A stretch of 5,154 bases of DNA. Source: Syntrophomonadaceae bacterium. GTDB taxonomy: Bacteria; Bacillota_D; Dethiobacteria; DTU022; UBA8154. The stretch covers positions 1 to 5,154 of the forward strand of contig SKMY01000156.1 of assembly GCA_007120815.1 (NCBI GenBank), in the 5' to 3' direction. Positions 1 through 5,154 of this stretch are shown here, piece by piece. Below the pieces are notes generated by a model. The model had not been told where the DNA came from. It searched no databases and was given only the letters and a program-made list of their open reading frames with translations. A program made the position numbers and the translations under genes. Within the stretch, counting starts at the first letter, position 1. The number at the start of each line of letters is the position of its first letter.

Positions 1-1827
1 GGAGTACTCCGCCGGCGAATTTTCCATTACCCGGGTGGCCTCAATGGGTGCACGGACGCTTTTAACAATCGTCTTGGGCACAATGCCATGTTCCCGGTTG
101 AAATCAATCTGCTTCTTACGGCGGCGCTCAGTTTCCTGGATGGCCCTGGACATGGACGGAGTCGTTTCCCGGGCATACATGATGACCTGGCCGTTTATGT
201 TGCGGGCAGCCCGCCCTATAGTCTGAATTAAGGAGCGTTCCGAACGCAGGAAGCCTTCCTTATCGGCGTCCAGGATGGCAACCAGGGATACTTCTGGAAG
301 GTCTAACCCCTCGCGCAGCAGGTTAATGCCGATGAGCACATCAAACTCTCCCAACCTGAGTCCCCGGATTATTTCCACCCGCTCCAGTGCATCGATGTCG
401 GAGTGCATGTAGCGAACCCGCACGCCCATTTCCTGGTAATAATCCGTTAAGTCTTCCGCCATGCGCTTGGTTAACGTGGTCACCAGGACCCTTTCCTTGC
501 GCTTTATACGCTTCTGTATCTCCCCGTACAGGTCCTCCACCTGCCCTTCTACCGGTCGGACAACGACATCGGGGTCTACCAGGCCGGTAGGGCGGATGAT
601 TTGCTCCACCACCTGTTGACTGTGCTCCTGTTCATAGGGGCCCGGTGTGGCAGAAACGTAGAGAACACGGGTAACCAGTTTCTCAAATTCTTCAAAGCGC
701 AGGGGCCGGTTATCCAGGGCCGAGGGAAGGCGGAAGCCGTGTTCTACCAGGGTCTGCTTGCGGGACATATCACCGGCATACATTCCCCTGATCTGCGGCA
801 CGCTGACATGGGATTCATCCAGAAACACCAGGAAATCCTTGGGAAAGTAGTCCAGCAATGTATAGGGTCGGCTCCCACCCTGCCGCCGGTCCAGGTGCCG
901 GGAATAGTTTTCGATGCCGTTGCAAAAGCCCATCTCCAGCATCATTTCCAGGTCATAATGGGTTCGCTGCTCCAGGCGCTGAGCTTCCAAGGCTTTGCTC
1001 CGGGACCTGAGTTCCTTAAGCCGCTCTTCCAGTTCTTTTTCAATATCCTTTATGGCTTCTATCAACCGGTCCTTTCCGGTCACGTAGTGGGACGCGGGAA
1101 ACACAGCCACATGCTGGCGTTCGCCTAAAACCCGCCCTGTTAATACATCGATCTCCCTTAAGCGGTCAATTTCGTCGCCAAACAGTTCAACCCGGATGGC
1201 GGCATCGGTAAAGGAAGCCGGATAGATTTCGATGACGTCACCGCGCACCCGGAAAGTACCCCTGTGGAAATCCATATCATTGCGCTGGTATTGAATGGAA
1301 ACCAGTTTGCGGAGTATTTCATCCCGGCCTTTTTGCATGCCTGCCCGCAGGGAAAGCACCTGCTCACCGTATTCCATGGGGGAACCCAGGCCGTAAATAC
1401 AGGAGACGCTGGCAACGATGATAACCTTCTCCTGTTCGAACAAGGCACTGGTAGCGGAATGCCGCAGTTTATCAATTTCTTCATTAATGGATGAGTCTTT
1501 CTCTATATACATATCCGATTGGGGAATATAGGCTTCGGGCTGGTAGTAATCATAGTAACTGATAAAATATTCCACGGCATTGTGAGGAAAATATTCTTTA
1601 AACTCACTGTAAAGCTGGGCAGCCAGGGTTTTGTTTGGCGCCATCACCAGGGCCGGTTTTTGAGTTTGTTCAATGATATTGGCCATGGTGAAGGTTTTGC
1701 CTGAACCCGTCACACCCAAAATCACCTGCCGGTCTAACCCTGATTGAAGGCCTCGGACCACTTGCTCGATAGCTGCAGGCTGATCACCCCTGGGTGAATA
1801 GTCAGATACCAAACGGAACCTGTCCAT
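1..1827 (-). CDS. uvrB: UvrABC system protein B (excinuclease subunit B), C-terminus cut by window edge
   Basis: UvrB is the damage-verifying helicase-like subunit of cytoplasmic nucleotide excision repair. It is loaded onto DNA by UvrA and then recruits the nuclease UvrC. The minus-strand frame is open for all 609 codons from the ATG at 1827 to the window edge. Visible motifs are Walker A GVTGSGKT (residues 38-45), the beta-hairpin [10 protein letters not shown] (91-100) that inserts between the DNA strands, motif II DESH (337-340), [10 protein letters not shown] (390-399), the [11 protein letters not shown] motif, and motif [11 protein letters not shown] (535-543). These positions match known UvrB proteins almost residue for residue, so the start is well supported. 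It also has an AAGGA site nine bases upstream, whereas the out-of-frame ATG at 1837 has none. Family members are about 660-670 residues, so roughly 50 residues are missing, including the UVR motif that binds UvrC. uvrA often follows uvrB in Firmicutes, but that region is not visible. The gene has its own promoter and is separated from the upstream genes by a terminator. Confidence 0.98.
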   Translation of the reverse strand, partial: MDRFRLVSDYSPRGDQPAAIEQVVRGLQSGLDRQVILGVTGSGKTFTMANIIEQTQKPALVMAPNKTLAAQLYSEFKEYFPHNAVEYFISYYDYYQPEAYIPQSDMYIEKDSSINEEIDKLRHSATSALFEQEKVIIVASVSCIYGLGSPMEYGEQVLSLRAGMQKGRDEILRKLVSIQYQRNDMDFHRGTFRVRGDVIEIYPASFTDAAIRVELFGDEIDRLREIDVLTGRVLGERQHVAVFPASHYVTGKDRLIEAIKDIEKELEERLKELRSRSKALEAQRLEQRTHYDLEMMLEMGFCNGIENYSRHLDRRQGGSRPYTLLDYFPKDFLVFLDESHVSVPQIRGMYAGDMSRKQTLVEHGFRLPSALDNRPLRFEEFEKLVTRVLYVSATPGPYEQEHSQQVVEQIIRPTGLVDPDVVVRPVEGQVEDLYGEIQKRIKRKERVLVTTLTKRMAEDLTDYYQEMGVRVRYMHSDIDALERVEIIRGLRLGEFDVLIGINLLREGLDLPEVSLVAILDADKEGFLRSERSLIQTIGRAARNINGQVIMYARETTPSMSRAIQETERRRKKQIDFNREHGIVPKTIVKSVRAPIEATRVMENSPAEYS

Positions 1828-1836
1828 AACCGTCCA

Positions 1837-1841
1837 TCCTT
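1837..1841 (-). promoter_or_regulatory. Ribosome binding site of uvrB
   Basis: AAGGA on the minus strand lies nine bases before the ATG at 1827. Its last A is the first base of another ATG (1837-1835) in a different frame. That first ATG therefore has no usable Shine-Dalgarno spacing, which settles the uvrB start at 1827. Confidence 0.75.
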
Positions 1842-1878
1842 TCTCCCGGTGCCTTTCCGATTAAAATGCCATTTTATA

Positions 1879-1908
1879 ATTATATCATAAAACCCGGGAA
1901 ATAAACAA
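1879..1908 (-). promoter_or_regulatory. Sigma-A type promoter of uvrB, extended -10
   Basis: On the minus strand a perfect -10 hexamer TATAAT (1884-1879) is preceded by TG plus one base, giving the extended -10 motif TGATATAAT. A weak -35 candidate TTGTTT (1908-1903, three of six consensus bases) lies 18 bases upstream. The expected transcription start is near 1872, giving a leader of about 45 bases before the uvrB ATG. The -35 candidate falls inside the T-rich tail of the preceding terminator. No LexA-like GAAC...GTTC palindrome is seen around the promoter. The call is by pattern only; the -10 part is strong and the -35 part is weak. Confidence 0.75.
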
Positions 1909-1933
1909 AGCTCCTGAGTAAAATATCAGGAGC
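1899..1933 (-). terminator. Intrinsic terminator of the protease/MinJ-like/coiled-coil unit
   Basis: A perfect 8-bp inverted repeat GCTCCTGA / TCAGGAGC (arms 1933-1926 and 1917-1910) with an 8-base AT-rich loop is followed on the minus strand by TTTGTTTATTT. This is the form of a rho-independent terminator for leftward transcription. It lies about 80 bases after the stop codon of the coiled-coil gene and just before the uvrB promoter, so it separates the two units. On the plus strand no T-tract follows the stem, so it is probably one-directional. Confidence 0.8.
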
Positions 1934-2010
1934 CAGGCAAGACATAGGCCAGTTTAAACAGGGAAGATCCTCTGCCCGGAGATCGATTTGAGGGGCATCG
2001 GCAGTGAGCT

Positions 2011-2034
2011 CCCGGTTATGGAGCAGAAACCGGG
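2011..2034. repeat. Short inverted repeat over the 3' end of the coiled-coil gene
   Basis: Perfect 7-bp arms CCCGGTT (2011-2017) and AACCGGG (2028-2034) enclose ten bases. The repeat covers the last codons and the TAA stop of the coiled-coil gene. No T-tract follows on either strand, so it is not a classical terminator. It could form a small 3' hairpin in the mRNA or be chance. Confidence 0.3.
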
Positions 2035-2495
2035 TGCTCCTGAGGGTTCTGCGATTGTTTTATTGACTGTTTCACTTCTTCGATCCGGGTTTCATTGTGC
2101 TCTATCTCCGGGGTTACCTGGTATTGCGTATCTGCTACCAACGTACCAAGCCGGTTAATTCCCTGCTGGAGCTGGAAGCCCTTCTCCCTCAGCTTGACGA
2201 CGCTTTGTTCTAACGTCACCCGCTTTTGCATGATCTCGTGTTTTAACTGGGGGTTTCCATGGTACAACCCTGCCAGGCCCTGGCTCATACCGGCCTTTTC
2301 TTCGAACTGACACAGGCTTCCCGTTAACCCGCCCTGTAATATGAGCATATCATCCATGATAGACTGGAGGTCACTGAGCAGCACCTGCTGTTGAGATTGC
2401 ATCACCGTGAGCTGTTGTTCCAGGAGATAACGTTTCTGGCGGAGGTTGTTGATGATTGTATCCAGTTTGTTTTCTGTTTCTTTATTTTGGCACAT
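2016..2495 (-). CDS. Small coiled-coil protein of unknown function
   Basis: I do not recognise the family. The product from ATG 2495 is 159 residues, rich in Gln, Glu and Lys, with no signal peptide or membrane segment, so it is probably cytoplasmic. Two heptad-like stretches are visible. Residues about 11-57 have hydrophobic a/d positions such as L18, L25, L29, M32, L39, L43, I46, M50, L53, L57. Residues about 84-120 include L84, I88, L95, V99, L102, L109, I113, L116, V120. A Gly-rich turn around 69-82 separates them, suggesting a helical hairpin. The tail (about 148-159) is Pro/Gln-rich and probably disordered. The frame also opens at a TTG (2555), which would add 20 residues, but no ribosome binding site precedes it. 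ATG 2495 has AAAGGGAG 11 bases upstream and is preferred. The gene follows the MinJ-like gene by 77 bases and precedes the terminator, so it is probably the last gene of that unit. A link to division or envelope function is inference from position only. Confidence 0.8.
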   Translation of the reverse strand: MCQNKETENKLDTIINNLRQKRYLLEQQLTVMQSQQQVLLSDLQSIMDDMLILQGGLTGSLCQFEEKAGMSQGLAGLYHGNPQLKHEIMQKRVTLEQSVVKLREKGFQLQQGINRLGTLVADTQYQVTPEIEHNETRIEEVKQSIKQSQNPQEHPVSAP

Positions 2496-2499
2496 AAAA

Positions 2500-2536
2500 C
2501 GGCAGGCTCCCTTTTGTTTTTCTGGTTTCCCTGCCG
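2500..2536 (-). promoter_or_regulatory. Ribosome binding site of the coiled-coil gene, within a possible leader hairpin
   Basis: The purine-rich AAAGGGAG (2514-2507) lies 11 bases before ATG 2495. It sits in the 23-base loop of a potential hairpin with perfect 7-bp arms CGGCAGG (2536-2530) and CCTGCCG (2506-2500), extendable by one G-U and one A-U pair. The stem ends four bases before the ATG. The hairpin leaves the ribosome binding site single-stranded but puts a stem between it and the start codon. Whether it forms or matters is unknown. Confidence 0.45.
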
Positions 2537-2572
2537 CTATTTTTTCCAATTCCAATTGTCACTATACAGGCA

Positions 2573-3877
2573 TTAGTCTTGTTGTTCTGATGGAGAGCGC
2601 CGGCCCCAGCGTTTCCAAACCGGGCTGTGCTTCATCTCCACGTATACCCGGGGCATTTTTCCAGGCGTAAACACGGCCCCAAAGTGGCTGACCGGAACGG
2701 GATAGATCTTTGCAGGAAGGAATACCTCTCGCCCGTCTCGATAAATGGTCAGCAACGCCTGGTGATAATGAATACGCAGCATTTCCAGAAAATGCTGTTC
2801 CGAGTACACGATCAGTCGGTTAACAGCAGTTACCAGGTCCCCTTCCCTTAACCCCGCCTTTTCCGCCGGCGATCCAGGAACAATAGCCATCACTTTTAAG
2901 CCCTGGTCCGTTGAGGTAAAAAGCGGCGGCCGGGAAAACTCCTCTTGATTTCCTTTTTTAATCAAAAGTTCGTGCCCCAGGGGTGCCAAAAGGGCAGCAG
3001 GGACCACCATAGGTGGCCAGTAAACAGCCCAAATGGCTGCAGCAGAAAGCACAATACTGTACGCCGCCAGATATCTGGCGGTTTTAACGCGCTTATCATT
3101 TGGGTGTGTTGAAACGGCCAGGTCGCTGTACCCCAGGCCGGCCACCAGAGGAAGCATCATGTACAGGATTTTTTCCCCCCCACCGGGAGACATAACAGTC
3201 CCCAACAGGGGCCACCACTCAGGCATGGGGATGCTCCCCACGAAAGCGGAAGATGTGTCCGCAACGATCATGGCCCACAGGCCCATCAGGGGCAAGGGCC
3301 AAAACCGCTGCATGCTGTAACCCCCTACAACAACCCCCGAGGAGGTCTTGATGTAAATAGGGCTGGCCCCTTTGTGGCCGCTAATGTAAATGAGCAGGGC
3401 TTCAGTTAAATGTAAAATCCCCACCAGGGCTAACAGGCTGGGCAGGTGAATATTGAGCAGACCGGACAACAGGGTGATTTCCCCCAGGACAGGAAACAGG
3501 GGGTGAACAGCCCGCAGAACCAGTGAAACTGCAGCAACGATACCCCCGGCATAGGCAAAACACAAAAACCGCGGGTTAAACAGAAACAGTATAATCGCCA
3601 CGGGCCAGAGGTACCCTATCCCGATACTGTCCAGGGAAATCCCCAGCACAAGAAGAAATACGCTTCCAAAAAGGCCGCCGATTAGGCCGTAAATAATGGA
3701 ATAGAGTGTTTGCCACCAAACGTTGTTAATGGCCTGCCCAAACAGCTTTTTCTCCATGTTGACCGTGCGCCGGTACTGCATGAATACGATAAAAACAACC
3801 AGCCAAAAAAAGGGGTTGGCAAATCCCAAAATTAAGGTATTTAACATGAGAAGTGATATATCCATCAAAAAGGCCAC
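2573..3877 (-). CDS. MinJ-like polytopic membrane protein with C-terminal PDZ domain
   Basis: The product is 434 residues. The first 300 are very hydrophobic, with about seven to nine membrane segments (roughly 7-33, 58-80, 87-123, 137-165, 192-215, 236-250, 268-300; some are probably two spans). A PDZ domain follows at about 317-386, with GLKV as the likely peptide-binding loop and the typical VPGSPAEKAGLREGD segment (333-347). The tail is basic (KRWGRR near 422-427). In B. subtilis, MinJ (about 400 residues, same architecture) links DivIVA to MinD and places the division-inhibiting Min system; its gene lies between ctpB and uvrB, as here. The assignment rests on architecture and gene order, not on an alignment. 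The GTG start at 3877 is chosen because AGGAG sits eight bases upstream; an ATG at 3865 in frame is an alternative. The start lies 11 bases after the protease stop, so the two are probably translated together. A generic PDZ membrane scaffold is the cautious alternative name. Confidence 0.85.
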   Translation of the reverse strand: MAFLMDISLLMLNTLILGFANPFFWLVVFIVFMQYRRTVNMEKKLFGQAINNVWWQTLYSIIYGLIGGLFGSVFLLVLGISLDSIGIGYLWPVAIILFLFNPRFLCFAYAGGIVAAVSLVLRAVHPLFPVLGEITLLSGLLNIHLPSLLALVGILHLTEALLIYISGHKGASPIYIKTSSGVVVGGYSMQRFWPLPLMGLWAMIVADTSSAFVGSIPMPEWWPLLGTVMSPGGGEKILYMMLPLVAGLGYSDLAVSTHPNDKRVKTARYLAAYSIVLSAAAIWAVYWPPMVVPAALLAPLGHELLIKKGNQEEFSRPPLFTSTDQGLKVMAIVPGSPAEKAGLREGDLVTAVNRLIVYSEQHFLEMLRIHYHQALLTIYRDGREVFLPAKIYPVPVSHFGAVFTPGKMPRVYVEMKHSPVWKRWGRRSPSEQQD

Positions 3878-3885
3878 AACGTGTG

Positions 3886-3890
3886 CTCCT
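3886..3890 (-). promoter_or_regulatory. Ribosome binding site of the MinJ-like gene, overlapping the protease stop codon
   Basis: AGGAG on the minus strand begins on the second base of the TAG stop (3891-3889) of the protease gene and lies eight bases before the GTG at 3877. This spacing favours GTG 3877 over ATG 3865 and points to translational coupling of the two genes. Confidence 0.8.
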
Positions 3891-5154
3891 AACGTGTTGT
3901 ATTTACCTCAGCACTCAGCAGTTCCAGGGCTTTTTGGAGTTGGGCATCGGTCGCTTCGGCTCGATCTTGCAACACCTGGCGTATTTGATCCCGGGTTAAA
4001 TCATCCAACAAGCCTGAGGGTTGAAGGCCCCGGGTTTGCTGAAAAAGTTTGAGAGCATCAATGGTTTCCCCGTTCATTATACCGGTAACTTCTAAAGGAT
4101 ATTCGAGAAATTTCAAGATGTTCTGCAGCAGGACCACCTGGTCCCCGGCATCCCCCGGTTCTAACTCTCGAGGAATAGACTGGTACTGCAAAAAATACTC
4201 CTCAGGCTGCTCTACCACGTAATCAGGCTGCAGTCCCTGAGCATGGAGGTCATGTCCATCGGGCGTCAAGTAGCGCGCTATCGTATAGCGGAGCCCGCTG
4301 CCATCGCTTAAAAATTTCAGTTGTTGAACCGTCGCTTTGCCGTACGTGGGCTCGCCGATAAGAACACCCTGCTTGCTGTCCTGCAGCGCCCCGGCAACAA
4401 TTTCGGCCCCGCTGGCTGTAAACTCGTTCACCAGGACATAAATGGGATACGCTTTAGAGGCTGCATTGGACAGGTGTTTGTCCAGAACGTTCCCGTCACG
4501 GTCGACCACCCGGGTGATTTCTCCTTCAGGAACAATCGTCCGGCCCAGGTCAATGGCTTCGTCCAGTAAACCCCCTGGATTGCTGCGGAGGTCCAGGATG
4601 AGCCCTTCAATGCTTTCCCTTTCCAGTTCTTCCAGGGCAAACCTGAAATCACGACCCGTGTGTTGATCGAAATTTGTGACCTGGATATAACCAAATCGAT
4701 GGTTTATGCGCCGTGCAAACACTGTATCCATTTCGATATCCGCCCGGGTCAGGACGACATCAAACAGGTCTGGTCTCCCCGAGCGTTTCACGGTGATTTC
4801 TACCTGGGTACCACTGGGTCCCCTTAATTTTCTCGCCGCTTCATCCAGGCTTAACTCCAGGGTCGGCTTATTTTCAATCTTAATAATGCGATCCCCCTGG
4901 ATCAAGCCGGCCTCTTCTGATGGTGACCCGTCGATCACCCTTAAAATGAGGATTTCTCCTTCGTCTTCGGTTATCTCCACACCGATCCCGCTAAATGACC
5001 CCGTGGTGTGGATGAGCATATCTTCCAAAGAAGCGGGACTGAGATACCGGGTGTGGGGATCATCCAGTGAGTCGATCATGCCCTCTACCGCACCTTGAAA
5101 CATGAGATCGCGGTCCAGAGGTTGAAAGTACCCCTTTTCCAGAATACGGTAGAC
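3889..5154 (-). CDS. ctpA: Carboxyl-terminal processing protease (S41 family), N-terminus outside window
   Basis: This is a serine/lysine protease that cleaves proteins near their C-terminus, normally exported and anchored at the outer face of the membrane. The frame stays open to the window edge; the internal ATG at 5103 is not the start, because the 17 residues before it (VYRILEKGYF...) fit the conserved helical region ahead of the LDDPHTRYLSP motif. Of 421 visible residues, PDZ covers about 50-130 (GIGV loop 56-59), the S41 core about 137-312 and a peptidoglycan-binding-1 domain about 330-395. The catalytic residues are present: Ser248 (in TASGAE), Lys273 (in PTYGKATVQ) and Gln277, with the 25- and 4-residue spacings of E. 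coli Prc and B. subtilis CtpB. Signal peptide and first helix are missing, about 50-80 residues. In B. subtilis the protein at this position is CtpB, which cleaves SpoIVFA to activate sigma-K during sporulation. The symbol is the generic family one, and the role here is inferred. Confidence 0.96.
   Translation of the reverse strand, partial: VYRILEKGYFQPLDRDLMFQGAVEGMIDSLDDPHTRYLSPASLEDMLIHTTGSFSGIGVEITEDEGEILILRVIDGSPSEEAGLIQGDRIIKIENKPTLELSLDEAARKLRGPSGTQVEITVKRSGRPDLFDVVLTRADIEMDTVFARRINHRFGYIQVTNFDQHTGRDFRFALEELERESIEGLILDLRSNPGGLLDEAIDLGRTIVPEGEITRVVDRDGNVLDKHLSNAASKAYPIYVLVNEFTASGAEIVAGALQDSKQGVLIGEPTYGKATVQQLKFLSDGSGLRYTIARYLTPDGHDLHAQGLQPDYVVEQPEEYFLQYQSIPRELEPGDAGDQVVLLQNILKFLEYPLEVTGIMNGETIDALKLFQQTRGLQPSGLLDDLTRDQIRQVLQDRAEATDAQLQKALELLSAEVNTTR

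Noticed and set aside
601..1128. Plus-strand open frame of 175 codons
   Set aside because: It lies entirely antisense to the conserved helicase core of uvrB, has no recognisable domain, and is explained as a shadow of that gene.
1158..1484. Minus-strand open frame of 108 codons in another frame inside uvrB
   Set aside because: The uvrB frame is open and matches the family throughout this stretch, so this is a frame shadow and not evidence of a frameshift.
1875..1884. Palindrome TATAATTATA giving a TATAAT on the plus strand as well, hinting at a divergent promoter
   Set aside because: No -35-like sequence lies upstream on the plus strand, and no plus-strand gene follows; the symmetry probably just reflects AT-rich promoter sequence.
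2561..2566. TATAGT, a possible -10 element ahead of the coiled-coil gene
   Set aside because: It matches five of six consensus bases, but the hexamer 17 bases upstream (CAGAAC) does not resemble a -35 and there is no proper extended -10. Co-transcription with the MinJ-like gene is simpler.
2562..2573. ATG overlapping the stop codon of the MinJ-like gene (TAATG)
   Set aside because: It looks like a coupled start, but the frame ends after three codons (ATG CCT GTA TAG).
4706..5098. Plus-strand open frame of 130 codons
   Set aside because: It is antisense to the PDZ and N-terminal region of the S41 protease; its Ser/Arg-rich composition is typical of a reverse-strand shadow.

Overview
This window comes from a bacterial chromosome, most likely a spore-forming Firmicute of the Clostridia/Peptococcaceae kind (inference). 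The reasons are AGGAG-type ribosome binding sites, a sigma-A promoter with an extended -10 element, moderate GC by eye, and above all the gene order. An S41 processing protease, a multi-spanning membrane protein with a C-terminal PDZ domain, and uvrB also occur in this order on the Bacillus subtilis chromosome (ctpB ... minJ ... uvrB-uvrA). The species cannot be named from the sequence alone.

All four supported genes lie on the minus strand, so transcription runs from high to low coordinates. From right to left: (1) 5154-3889, a secreted or membrane-anchored carboxyl-terminal processing protease (S41 family, PDZ + protease + peptidoglycan-binding domain), whose N-terminus lies outside the window; (2) 3877-2573, a MinJ-like polytopic membrane protein with a PDZ domain, whose ribosome binding site sits on the stop codon of the protease gene; (3) 2495-2016, a small cytoplasmic coiled-coil protein of unknown function, with its ribosome binding site in the loop of a possible hairpin; (4) an intrinsic terminator at about 1933-1899; (5) a clear sigma-A promoter at 1908-1879; (6) 1827-1, uvrB, the excision-repair helicase, which runs off the left edge about 50 codons before its expected end.

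The layout suggests two transcription units back to back in the same direction. The first is an envelope/cell-division or sporulation unit (protease, MinJ-like protein, coiled-coil protein) ending at the terminator. The second is a DNA-repair unit starting with uvrB, whose -35 region overlaps the U-tract of that terminator. No plus-strand gene, RNA gene, mobile element or CRISPR array could be supported; plus-strand open frames lie antisense to well-recognised proteins. This is largely a conserved housekeeping neighbourhood. The least explained element is the coiled-coil gene and its leader hairpin.
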